Below are positions 1 through 7,457 of a stretch of 64,000 nt of DNA, in pieces. Every line of letters begins with the position of its first letter. The first letter of the stretch is position 1. Below the pieces are notes generated by a model. The model was not told the origin of the DNA, did no database searches, and was given only the letters and a program-made list of their open reading frames with translations. Source of the stretch: Pseudomonas brassicacearum (GTDB lineage: Bacteria > Pseudomonadota > Gammaproteobacteria > Pseudomonadales > Pseudomonadaceae). The stretch is from positions 744,001-808,000 of the forward strand of contig NZ_CP045701.2 of the NCBI RefSeq assembly GCF_009601685.2, in the 5' to 3' direction. Position numbers and translations under genes: made by a program.

Positions 1-48
1 ATCACCAGCATCGGAGTGCTTCCAGCAATGAATAGTGCTGTGTTTAGA

Positions 49-64
49 GCAAGGGGCTTGCCAA
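49..64 (-). promoter_or_regulatory. sigma-54 (-24/-12) promoter reading off the left edge
   Basis: On the minus strand the sequence TTGGCAAGCCCCTTGC has the GG-N10-GC spacing of RpoN promoters (GG at 61-62, GC at 49-50). Transcription would start near position 37 and run leftwards. A possible start codon for the unseen gene is the minus-strand ATG at 11-9. The target gene lies outside the window, so its identity is unknown. Confidence 0.7.
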
Positions 65-127
65 CCGAAAGAGATGTAGGAAATAGCTGGGATGGCGTTT
101 CAGGATGGGGCGGGATGTGTGCCAGGT

Positions 128-154
128 TGGTGCGCATTGGAGTTTTGCGCACCA
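128..154 (-). promoter_or_regulatory. inverted repeat with NtrC-like half-sites
   Basis: TGGTGCGCA and TGCGCACCA form a perfect 9-bp inverted repeat with a 9-base spacer. It is centred about 100 bp upstream of the predicted sigma-54 start. The GCACC/GGTGC cores resemble NtrC half-sites, and a weaker half-site lies next to it at about 118-125. An enhancer for the sigma-54 promoter at 49-64 is the simplest reading. NtrC as the binding protein is inferred. Confidence 0.5.
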
Positions 155-177
155 TTTTGCGACCTGCGCAAAAGAAC

Positions 178-202
178 CTGTGGGAGCGGGCTTGCTTGCG
201 AT
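178..202. repeat. REP element (single)
   Basis: A Pseudomonas REP-like imperfect palindrome of the family TGTGGGAGCGGGCTTGC..GCGAT. The same core recurs at many intergenic sites in this window. Confidence 0.75.
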
Positions 203-234
203 GGCGCCGGCTCAGCCTGCATCAATGCAAAGCG

Positions 235-618
235 CTACCCCTTGGCTCCAGGCGCCGCCATCTCCTTGGTTTCCAGATGATCCAATGCCCGCTCGACCAA
301 CAACTGCACTCCATCGGCCATCCGGCTGATTGCCAGGGCGACGCAGCGGCGTGAATCGTCCACGTCGTCAGCCAGGTCGGCGGCGATGGTGCTGATGGAG
401 AGCAGGTCTTCGGAGGCGTTGGCGAGCAGGGTTTCGGTGTCGATGTGTGGGGAAACGATGAAGAGTTGGTTTTTGTCAGGTTCGGGCGGTGAGGCGGGCT
501 TGGGCTTGAGGTAGTAGTCGAGGGCGCGGGTGGCGGCGTCATCGAGCTTTTTTTCTTCCTGCGTTTCGACGCGGGACTTATGGCCGCTTTGTGGGGGATT
601 CGGAGTTGCTATGAACAT
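235..618 (-). CDS. DUF6124 family protein
   Basis: A small (127 aa) soluble protein of the Pseudomonas-restricted DUF6124 type; function unknown. It contains the segment KLDDAATRALDYYLKP shared with its paralogue at 37856-38215, followed by a helical region with DTETLLANASEDLL and a C-terminal ELALDHL-like end. The start at 618 is preferred because it has an AGGA ribosome site and matches the paralogue start. A longer reading to 750 would translate through the structured RNA at 676-748 and is likely spurious. There is no signal peptide or membrane segment. Family name from recollection; role unassigned. Confidence 0.75.
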   Translation of the reverse strand: MFIATPNPPQSGHKSRVETQEEKKLDDAATRALDYYLKPKPASPPEPDKNQLFIVSPHIDTETLLANASEDLLSISTIAADLADDVDDSRRCVALAISRMADGVQLLVERALDHLETKEMAAPGAKG

Positions 619-675
619 AGTGAAAATTCCTGGAAGTGGAGCCGGCACCCTCCGATTGCACGTCGAAAAATGGGT

Positions 676-748
676 GGCAGCTGTACGTAGGTGTGCAAGA
701 CCGGTCCAGGAACCCGGCAGACCCGAAGGTCTCCCACGCGCAGCCGCC
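676..748 (-). ncRNA. structured RNA leader, copy A (C4-like fold)
   Basis: Read on the minus strand, this 73-nt element has a 16-bp closing stem (748-733 with 691-676; one C-A mismatch and a few G-U pairs). The stem encloses a UUCG hairpin (732-719) and a CCGG/CCGG hairpin whose loop holds CUGGA (717-701). The same fold occurs at 38270-38346 with compensatory base changes. It ends about 57 nt before the DUF6124 start codon. Further hairpins precede it (760-779, 811-826, 862-876). A three-way junction with two hairpins recalls phage C4/P4 CI antisense RNAs; this class assignment is inferred. Confidence 0.6.
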
Positions 749-1050
749 ATAACAGTCGGCGAGCATAGAAAAATGCTCGGCGAATAGCCATAACGAATGC
801 GTTCCTAGATCGGACTTGCACGTCCGTATCACCGTTTTTTGCGATGACGAACAAAGGTTAACGGCGCTCGAAAGCGCTGCCTAGTTCATGAACAGCCCGG
901 CGTGTTGAAGGAAATGTCCGAGGGTTTGGCGGGGGAAAAGCACCGAAAGATCACAGCGGTCGGCAGCTCCTACAGAGATGGCCATATTTACCAGGCGGTT
1001 CTTCGGGAGGCGGTGTGTCAGGTGAGCAATCAGGGGGCTGAGACTCCGCT

Positions 1051-1075
1051 ATCGCGAGCAAGCTCGCTCCCACAG
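1051..1075. repeat. REP element (single)
   Basis: ATCGCGAGCAAGCTCGCTCC core, the reverse orientation of the common REP in this genome, located just after the stop codon of the TetR gene. Confidence 0.75.
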
Positions 1076-1092
1076 TGGGGTACATCCGGGGT

Positions 1093-1725
1093 TTATTCGG
1101 TACTGCCCAACCCTTGCCAATGCTTGAGGCCAATAAAGATGAACCGCAGTTGCTGGGTGATCTTCGCCTGGGGCGTGAGGTGTTCGGGGAGGGCTTGGGC
1201 GGGTGGGTCGATGATGTCCGGCAGGGTGGCGAACACGCTCTTGACGATGAGGTCGGCCATCACGCCCAGGGCAGCCAGGTCCAGGTGCTGCAGCTTGGGC
1301 ATCAAGGCCAGGTCGGCTGCCAGGTCCGAGCTGATGTCTTCGCGCAGCTGGGCGATGGCCTGGCGCACTGGCAGGGAGCCGCCGTATTGCTCGCGGGCCA
1401 GGAACAGGAACTGCGATCGGTTGGCCTGCACCACATCGAGAAAGATCCGCACCGACGCGTCGATAATGCCGCCCATGACGAATTCGTTGTGGCGCACCAG
1501 GCGGATGGTTTCGCGGAAGGTCTGGCCGACTTCGCTGACCAGTGCCAGGCCCAATTGGTTCATATCGTCGAAGTGCCGGTAGAACCCGGTGGGCACGATG
1601 CCGGCAGTCCGGGCGACTTCCCGCAGGCTCAGGCTGCCGAACCCCCGGCCGCACTCCATCAAATGGCGGGCTGCGTCCATCAGGGCAATTCGGGTCTGTT
1701 GTTTCTGTTCGGCGCGGGGCAGCAT
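1093..1725 (-). CDS. TetR-family repressor, FabR/DesT-like
   Basis: A 210-aa transcriptional regulator. The N-terminal helix-turn-helix reads [22 protein letters not shown], which closely matches E. coli FabR ([22 protein letters not shown]). FabR and Pseudomonas DesT sense the unsaturated:saturated acyl-CoA/ACP balance and repress unsaturated fatty-acid synthesis or desaturase genes. The start [12 protein letters not shown] at 1725 aligns with the FabR N-terminus; an in-frame GTG at 1761 would add 12 residues. No desaturase gene adjoins it in this window, so the regulated genes are not visible. Family assignment is strong; FabR versus DesT is unresolved. Confidence 0.85.
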   Translation of the reverse strand: [210 protein letters not shown]

Positions 1726-1836
1726 CGCAAGGCTGGCTTCTGATTCATGGGAGCGACGCACTCTAGCAAATCGGCTTTGCCGACGTCGAACGGTAGAGAG
1801 GGATCAGGCGGGAAAACGAAGGGCTTGAAAAGTCAA

Positions 1837-1865
1837 AAGCCCGATTGCAGGAATCGGGCTTTTTT
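1837..1865. terminator. bidirectional rho-independent terminator
   Basis: AAGCCCGATT pairs with AATCGGGCTT around a 5-base loop. It is followed by T5 on the plus strand and by a T-run on the minus strand. It lies 17 bp beyond the stop codon of the minus-strand repeat protein gene. Confidence 0.85.
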
Positions 1866-1881
1866 CCGGGCCACCATGGGC

Positions 1882-2376
1882 TCAGCTCACTGTGCTGTTG
1901 CGTTCGATCACGCGATCACCACCGCCTTCGGCGAGGGTTTCGCCCTGTTTGGTGCGATCAAAACCGTCTTCGGCAAGGGTTTCGCCCAGCTTGGTACGAT
2001 CAGAACCGTCTTCAGCGAGAGTCTGGCCAGGTGTGCGGTCAGAGCCATCTTCGGCGAGAGTCTGGCCAGGTGTGCGGTCAGAACCATCTTCGGCGAGGGT
2101 CTGGCCAGGTGTGCGGTCAGAACCATCTTCGGCGAGGGTCTGGCCAGGTGTGCGGTCAGAACCATCTTCGGCGAGAGTCTGGCCAGGTGTGCGAGAAGAG
2201 CCGTCCTCAGCCAGACCTTTTTCTTCCAGGCGATCACGGCCACCTTCGGCAACAGTCTGGCTGTAGACAGAGTGGCTGTCCTTGACCTGTGGCGTAGCTT
2301 GTTCGGAGGCTGGCAATGCAAAGGCAGTCGAGGCCAGCAGTGAAAGGGAAAGGCTCATCAGTAGTTGGCGTTTCAT
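1882..2376 (-). CDS. secreted tandem-repeat protein (AEDGSDR repeats)
   Basis: A 164-aa protein with a clear signal peptide (MKRQLLMSLSLSLLASTAFA, cleavage after AFA). The mature part consists almost wholly of about nine 13-residue units of the form TPGQTLAEDGSDR. The units are acidic and Gly/Asp rich, which suggests an extended or Ca-binding-like exported chain. An AAGGAG ribosome site precedes the ATG at 2376, so the long upstream extension is unlikely. Similar small Pseudomonas proteins with AEGG-DR repeats are sometimes named phage infection protein. I do not know a demonstrated function. The underlying DNA repeat is nearly identical, so copy number may vary between strains. Confidence 0.75.
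   Translation of the reverse strand: MKRQLLMSLSLSLLASTAFALPASEQATPQVKDSHSVYSQTVAEGGRDRLEEKGLAEDGSSRTPGQTLAEDGSDRTPGQTLAEDGSDRTPGQTLAEDGSDRTPGQTLAEDGSDRTPGQTLAEDGSDRTKLGETLAEDGFDRTKQGETLAEGGGDRVIERNSTVS
2010..2204. repeat. five tandem 39-bp repeats inside a coding region
   Basis: Five consecutive 39-bp units (2010-2048, 2049-2087, 2088-2126, 2127-2165, 2166-2204) differ at only a few bases. The unit is a multiple of three, so gain or loss of copies keeps the reading frame. Diverged copies flank both sides. Confidence 0.9.
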
Positions 2377-2754
2377 GATCGTTGCTCCTTGGGAGGGCGA
2401 TAAAGTGGGTACGAGGGCAATGCTACTCTCGATAAGTCGATATAAAAGTTCATAAACGCAATGGTAATAATCAACGGAATTGATTGTTCGGGGCGAAGGC
2501 TCTAGGGCGGGCCTTTCCGAGGGTTGGTTTTGCACCGTGGTGGGTATTTTGTACCCATCGCTGCCTCGCAAGTGTGCGGGCGCGGTAACAGTTTGTTGTC
2601 TGATCGGTCAGCAATCTTGCAGTTTTTTGTGCCGTTCATCGGCACCTGTGGACCGTTTTACCAGTCCAACCCTTCATAACGAACCGACTGCAGGGTTGTG
2701 TTCCCAGCGGCGTCGCGGTTACGGACGCCGATCTTGTCATCAGGAGCCTTGTGC
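2377..2754. other. intergenic region between divergent genes
   Basis: 378 bp between the repeat protein and the AsmA-like gene. The left third (about 2400-2480) is AT-rich and probably carries the promoter of the minus-strand gene. GTGCCG/CGGCAC forms a short hairpin at 2629-2645. I see no further gene. Confidence 0.4.
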
Positions 2755-4830
2755 ATGACGCGCACCTCGAAAATCCTCGCCTGGAGCTTTGCCAGCCTTG
2801 TTGTCCTGCTGGCCGTGCTGATCCTGATCATCGCCTTCTTCGACTGGAACCGCATCAAGCCTGCGCTCAATACCAAGGTTTCCGAGGAGTTGCATCGTCC
2901 CTTTGCCATCAACGGCAACCTGGCGGTGACCTGGCAGCGTGAGCCGGAGGAAGGGGGCTGGCGAGCCTGGTTGCCGTGGCCCCATGTGGTGGCCGAGGAC
3001 TTGAGCCTGGGCAACCCGGAGTGGTCGAAAACCCCGCAAATGGTCACGCTCAAACGTGTTGAGTTGCGCGTCTCGCCCTTGGCCTTGCTGGCCCGGCGGG
3101 TGGCGATTGCGCGTATCGACCTGACGGAGCCCGACGCCAACCTGCAACGCCTGGCTGACGGGCGCGCCAACTGGACCTTCCAATTCGATCCGAAAGACCC
3201 TGACGCCAAGCCGTCCAGCTGGGTGGTGGACATCGGCGCCATCAGCTTCGACAAGGGCCACGTCACCCTTGACGACCAAACGCTCAAGACTCGCCTCGAC
3301 CTGTTGATCGACCCCTTGGGCAAACCCATCCCGTTCAGCGATATCGTCGGTGAAAAGACCGCCAAAAAAGCCCAGGACCAGGGCGCGACACCGCAGGACT
3401 ACGCGTTCGCCTTCAAGGTCGACGGGCAGTATCACGGGCAAGCCCTGGCCGGCTCCGGCAAGGTCGGCGGCTTGCTGGCATTGCAGGATGCGTCACGACC
3501 CTTTCCGCTCCAGGCCCAGGCGAAAATCGCCGAGACTCGCGTCGAACTGGCCGGCACCCTCACCGACCCGCTGAATCTGGGGGCCCTGGACTTGCGCCTG
3601 AAGCTGGCCGGCAACAGCCTGGCCCATCTCTACCCGCTGACCGGCGTCACCTTGCCGGATTCGCCGCCTTATGCCACTGACGGCCGCTTGATTGCCAAGC
3701 TGCATGAGCCGGGTGGGGCGCTGTTTCGCTATGAGGCGTTCAACGGCAAGATCGGCGACAGCGATATCCATGGCGACCTGGCTTATGTCGCCAGCCAGCC
3801 GCGGCCAAAGCTCAGTGGCACGCTGGTCTCCAATCAACTGCTGTTCAGCGACTTGGCGCCGTTGATCGGTGCCGACTCCAATACCGAGCAAAAGGCCCGG
3901 GGCGGCGCCAGCAAGCAGCCGGCCGACAAGATTTTGCCCGTGGAGGAGTTTCGCACCGAGCGCTGGGGCGTGATGGACGCCGATGTGGAGTTCACCGGCA
4001 AACGCATCGTTCATAGCGAGCAACTGCCGTTCACCGACCTTTACACCCATCTGGTGCTCAACGATGGGCAGTTGAGCCTCGAGCCCCTGCGCTTTGGCGT
4101 GGCCGGTGGTCGCCTCGATGCGCAGATCCGCCTCAACGGCCACACCCAGCCCCTGGAAGGCAAGGCGAAGTTGACGGCGCGCGGCTTCAAGCTCAAGCAG
4201 CTGTTTCCGGGCTTTGAGCCGATGAAAACCAGCTTCGGCGAACTGAACGGCGATGCCGATATCACCGGGCGCGGCAATTCGGTGGCGGCGTTGCTGGGCA
4301 CTGCCAATGGCTCGCTGAAAATGCTCATCAACGATGGCGCCATCAGTCGTGAGCTGATGGAGCTGGCGGGGCTGAACGTCGGTAACTACGTGGTGGGTAA
4401 AATCTTTGGCGACGAGGAAGTGAAGATCAACTGCGCGGCGGCGGACTTCGACATCAAGACGGGCCTGGCGACCACGCGCCTGTTCGTGTTCGACACCGAG
4501 AACGCGATCATCTACATCGACGGCACGGCGAACATGGCGAGTGAGCAACTGGACCTGACCATCACTCCCGAGTCCAAGGGCTGGCGCCTGATTTCCCTGC
4601 GCTCGCCGTTGTACGTGCGGGGCTCGTTCGCCAAGCCTGCCGCGGGGATCAAGGCGGTGCCGCTGATGCTGCGCGGCGCCGGGATGGTGGCGTTGGGTGT
4701 GATCGCTGCACCGGCCGCCGGCTTGCTCGCGCTGATAGCGCCCAGCGGCGGTGAGCCGAACCAGTGCGCGCCGCTGCTGGAGCAGATGAAGGCGGGCAAG
4801 GCACCAGTGACGGTCAAGCCCACGCGGTAG
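2755..4830 (+). CDS. AsmA family protein
   Basis: A 691-aa inner-membrane-anchored protein. One N-terminal transmembrane helix (about residues 8-29) is followed by FFDWNRIKPALN, a hallmark of the AsmA N-terminus, and a long beta-rich periplasmic body. The C-terminal part has the usual AsmA_2 pattern (LNGDADITGRGNSVAALLGT). AsmA-like proteins are bridge-type lipid transporters that influence outer-membrane lipid homeostasis. The ATG at 2755 is preferred over the upstream start because it places the membrane helix at the N-terminus. The gene is monocistronic by spacing; the exact paralogue (AsmA, YhjG, YicH type) is not resolved. Confidence 0.85.
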   Translation: MTRTSKILAWSFASLVVLLAVLILIIAFFDWNRIKPALNTKVSEELHRPFAINGNLAVTWQREPEEGGWRAWLPWPHVVAEDLSLGNPEWSKTPQMVTLKRVELRVSPLALLARRVAIARIDLTEPDANLQRLADGRANWTFQFDPKDPDAKPSSWVVDIGAISFDKGHVTLDDQTLKTRLDLLIDPLGKPIPFSDIVGEKTAKKAQDQGATPQDYAFAFKVDGQYHGQALAGSGKVGGLLALQDASRPFPLQAQAKIAETRVELAGTLTDPLNLGALDLRLKLAGNSLAHLYPLTGVTLPDSPPYATDGRLIAKLHEPGGALFRYEAFNGKIGDSDIHGDLAYVASQPRPKLSGTLVSNQLLFSDLAPLIGADSNTEQKARGGASKQPADKILPVEEFRTERWGVMDADVEFTGKRIVHSEQLPFTDLYTHLVLNDGQLSLEPLRFGVAGGRLDAQIRLNGHTQPLEGKAKLTARGFKLKQLFPGFEPMKTSFGELNGDADITGRGNSVAALLGTANGSLKMLINDGAISRELMELAGLNVGNYVVGKIFGDEEVKINCAAADFDIKTGLATTRLFVFDTENAIIYIDGTANMASEQLDLTITPESKGWRLISLRSPLYVRGSFAKPAAGIKAVPLMLRGAGMVALGVIAAPAAGLLALIAPSGGEPNQCAPLLEQMKAGKAPVTVKPTR

Positions 4831-4860
4831 CCAGATTTTGCGGTGAGGCGGTGGGCCTCA

Positions 4861-4878
4861 TCGCGAGCTAGCTCGCGA
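4861..4878. repeat. perfect 18-bp palindrome, REP remnant
   Basis: TCGCGAGCTAGCTCGCGA is a perfect palindrome made of REP half-sequences with the centre missing. It lies between convergent genes. Confidence 0.6.
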
Positions 4879-4895
4879 AGGGGCCCTAAGGTGTA

Positions 4896-5426
4896 TTAGA
4901 GATCGGCCAGGATATCGGCCATGTCATCGGCATGCTCTTCTTCCTGGGCCAGGATGTCTTCGAAGATGCGCCGGGTGGTTGGGTCTTTTTCGCCGATGTA
5001 CTGGATGATTTCCCGATAGCTGTCGATGGCTATCCGTTCGGCTACCAAGTCCTCGTAGACCATTTCCTTGAGCGTGTTACCCGCCACGTACTGGGCGTGG
5101 GAATTGCGGGTCAACAGGTCGGGGTTGAACTCCGGCTCGCCACCCAACTGCACGATGCGTTCGGCGAGTTTGTCGGCGTGTTCGGCTTCCTGGTTCGCGT
5201 GTTCGAGGAATTCACTGGCCGCCACGCTGGCCTTGAGGCCGGCGGCCATGAAGTAGTGGCGCTTGTAGCGCAGCACGCAGACCAGTTCGGTGGCCAGCGC
5301 TTCATTGAGCAGGCGGACGACTTCCTGCCGATCGGCGCCGTAGCCCTCGGTCACTGCGCCGTTCTGCACGTTCTGCCGTGCACGTTCGCGCAGGGTGGTT
5401 ACATCGGATAAGTGCATGTCGCTCAT
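4896..5426 (-). CDS. ferritin-like (bacterioferritin-type) protein
   Basis: A 176-aa four-helix-bundle protein with paired di-iron motifs: a Glu in EALATELVCVLRYK, EAEHA around residue 82, and Glu-Tyr then EEEHADDM near the C-terminus. These fit the ExxH pattern of bacterioferritin/Dps-like iron storage or ferroxidase proteins. The location recalls P. aeruginosa PA4880, annotated as a probable bacterioferritin. An AGGAG site precedes the ATG at 5426. It is transcribed alone, and no bacterioferritin-associated ferredoxin gene adjoins it. Iron storage versus oxidative protection cannot be decided from sequence. Confidence 0.85.
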   Translation of the reverse strand: MSDMHLSDVTTLRERARQNVQNGAVTEGYGADRQEVVRLLNEALATELVCVLRYKRHYFMAAGLKASVAASEFLEHANQEAEHADKLAERIVQLGGEPEFNPDLLTRNSHAQYVAGNTLKEMVYEDLVAERIAIDSYREIIQYIGEKDPTTRRIFEDILAQEEEHADDMADILADL

Positions 5427-5532
5427 CTCGTTCTCCTGGAGGCTGATCCGGTGGGAGCGTCACGCTCTGATGGCGCGATCACTTCTTAAAGTGGGAGTGA
5501 TGAGCGAAGCAAAAAGTTTTATGAAATACCCC

Positions 5533-5659
5533 GTGTAGGAGCTGCCGAGTGTAACGAGGCTGCGATCTTGTCCCAGACCATTGAGTCATGAGCGAACGCC
5601 AAAAGAGCAAAATCAAAAGATCGTCCGAACGCGGCCCGAGCCTTCGGCAGCTCCTACAC
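5533..5659. repeat. inverted repeat family GTAGGAGCTG..GCGATCTT
   Basis: Two inverted arms (GTGTAGGAGCTGCCGAG and its counterpart near CTTCGGCAGCTCCTAC) flank a spacer with GATC-rich sequence. The same composite recurs at about 12596, 20119, 28960, 37418 and 52941. Confidence 0.75.
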
Positions 5660-6568
5660 CGGTGATGGCGTCAGGAGCGATGCGGACAGCCGCGCTTCCT
5701 CACCTAGCCACTGGAAGAACGCCCGCACCGGCGGATGGCGTTCGCGGCCCGGGACGCACAGTGCGCTGTAGCCGGCGCCGTTGACCTGGACGTCCGGGCG
5801 ATAGCCCACCAGCAAACCGCTGGCGATGCTTTCAGAGGCCAGGATATTGCTCGCCAGCACCAGGCCCTGTCCGGCAATCGCCGCTTGCAAGGCGTAATGC
5901 TCCTCGTCGTACTCGCGCATGCACGGTTGCCGGGTGAGCCAGGTTTCCCCGGCCTGGGCGCACCAGGCATCCCAACCGTGGGCGTACAGCTTGGAGTTGT
6001 GCCAATGCACGCTGATCAGCGTCGGCACCTGTAGGGCCGCCAGGGCCACTTGTTCAGGCGAGCCATAGACCCCGAAGCTTTCATCGAACAGGCACATGCC
6101 GTACAGGTTCGGGTAGGCGTCCAGGCTGTAGCGCACCACCAGGTCGACGCTGGCGTCCTGGTGCAGGTCGATCACCTCGCAGTGGGTGTCCAGGCGCACG
6201 TTGATGTTCGGGTGGCGCGCATAAAAACGCCCCAGGCGAGGCACCAGCCACAGGGCGGCAAACGCTGCGGTGGTGGACAGTGTCAGGTGGCTGGTGCTGC
6301 GTTGCGGACGCAGGGTGTCGACGCTTTGTGCCACCTCCAGCAATGCCCCGTGCAGGCTGTGGAACAAGCGTTGCCCGCCGTCGGTGAGGCGTACCTGGCG
6401 AGGCAGGCGTTCGAATAGCACCAGCCCCAGCCAGCTCTCCAGGGACCGAATCTGATGGGAGACCGCCGTAGGCGTCACCGACAGCTCCGCCGCAGCCGCC
6501 TTGAAACTGAGCAGCCGCGCGGCTGCCTCGAAGGCGCGCAGGGCGTTGAGCGGCAGCTTGGCGAACAT
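5654..6568 (-). CDS. LysR-family regulator, GcvA-like
   Basis: A 304-aa LysR-type transcription factor. The N-terminal winged HTH (LPLNALRAFEAAARLLSF..TAVSHQIRSLESWLG) is typical of the GcvA/AmpR subgroup, and a periplasmic-binding-protein-like effector domain follows. It is divergently transcribed from the azoreductase at 6705 with a 136-bp spacer containing a palindromic operator candidate at 6590-6610. LysR proteins commonly activate the divergent neighbour and repress themselves, which is the likely arrangement here. The ATG at 6568 has an AGGAG site. The effector is unknown. Confidence 0.9.
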   Translation of the reverse strand: MFAKLPLNALRAFEAAARLLSFKAAAAELSVTPTAVSHQIRSLESWLGLVLFERLPRQVRLTDGGQRLFHSLHGALLEVAQSVDTLRPQRSTSHLTLSTTAAFAALWLVPRLGRFYARHPNINVRLDTHCEVIDLHQDASVDLVVRYSLDAYPNLYGMCLFDESFGVYGSPEQVALAALQVPTLISVHWHNSKLYAHGWDAWCAQAGETWLTRQPCMREYDEEHYALQAAIAGQGLVLASNILASESIASGLLVGYRPDVQVNGAGYSALCVPGRERHPPVRAFFQWLGEEARLSASLLTPSPV

Positions 6569-6589
6569 TCTGATTCTCCTGAAATACGA

Positions 6590-6610
6590 TGGATGAAATT
6601 AACTCATCCA
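6590..6610. promoter_or_regulatory. palindromic operator candidate for the LysR regulator
   Basis: TGGATGA-AATTAAC-TCATCCA is a perfect 7-bp inverted repeat with a 7-base centre in the divergent LysR/azoreductase spacer. This is the size and position expected of a LysR box. Confidence 0.6.
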
Positions 6611-6704
6611 GATGAACTAACGCTCATTTGTCTGCCAGCGGCTACGAGCTTCAAGCTGCAAGGCACAAGCAGTGTTGATTGTAGCCGCATAAAAGGAGAT
6701 TCAG

Positions 6705-7343
6705 ATGAGTAAGATTCTTGTGGTGCATGGCAGTCCCCGTGGCGAGCGCTCTCATTCCCGGCGCTTGGCCGAGGCCTTTGTTTCGGCGTGGCAGGGTGCC
6801 CATCCGCAATCCCGATTGACCCGTCGCGAAGTCGGGCGGACGGTGATTGCGCCTGTCAATGAAGCATTCATCGCCGCGGCGTTCTACCCCGAGCCGCAGG
6901 CTCGACCGTTGACCATGCAAGCGGACCTGGCCCTGAGCGATGCCTTGGTCGAGGAGTTGCAAGCCCATGACCGATTGGTGATTTCCGCGCCCATGCACAA
7001 CTTCAGCGTGCCCAGCGGCGTGAAGGCCTGGATCGACCAGATCGTGCGCATCGGGCTGACGTTCAACCACAGCCTGGATAACGGCGTGTCGCACTACGAG
7101 CCGCTGGTGCTGGGCAAGAAGGCCTTGATCGTGACCAGTCGCGGCGATTTCGGTTTCGGGCCCGGTGGCGCGCTGGAAAGCATGAACCACGCCGACACGC
7201 TATTGCGCTCCGTCCTGGGGTTTATCGGCATCACCGATGTGACGGTGGTGGCGGCAGAAGGCGAAGAATCGGCCGAGCGCAGCTTTGCGTTGTCCTGCGC
7301 CGAGGCCGAGGAGCGTTTGCTGGCGCTGGCGCGGACGTTCTGA
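6705..7343 (+). CDS. FMN-dependent NADH:quinone oxidoreductase / azoreductase
   Basis: A 212-aa flavodoxin-fold reductase of the AzoR family. The N-terminus [22 protein letters not shown] forms the FMN phosphate-binding loop. [18 protein letters not shown] and TSRGDFGFG are conserved flavin-contact motifs. Members reduce quinones and azo compounds by two-electron transfer from NAD(P)H and are often induced by electrophile stress. An AGGAG site precedes the ATG. It is probably controlled by the divergent LysR protein. Pseudomonas species carry several paralogues, so no number is assigned. Confidence 0.9.
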   Translation: MSKILVVHGSPRGERSHSRRLAEAFVSAWQGAHPQSRLTRREVGRTVIAPVNEAFIAAAFYPEPQARPLTMQADLALSDALVEELQAHDRLVISAPMHNFSVPSGVKAWIDQIVRIGLTFNHSLDNGVSHYEPLVLGKKALIVTSRGDFGFGPGGALESMNHADTLLRSVLGFIGITDVTVVAAEGEESAERSFALSCAEAEERLLALARTF

Positions 7344-7457
7344 TCGGCCCAACGGGCGGCAATCTCTGGCCGCGGATCCCTAGCAGTGACATGGGTGTCA
7401 TAGACGGGTCATCATCAGTGCCGATGCTGATCCCCTCTTGATCACAAGGATGTCGCC

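Noticed and set aside
235..748. Prophage remnant suggested by the C4-like RNA
   Set aside because: No integrase, phage structural gene or attachment site lies nearby; similar elements appear to occur widely in Pseudomonas outside prophages.
619..750. N-terminal extension of the DUF6124 gene up to 750
   Set aside because: This stretch is the structured RNA and its linker; the paralogue and ribosome site support the start at 618.
2010..2204. CRISPR-like array
   Set aside because: Units are directly adjacent without unique spacers and lie in frame within a coding region.
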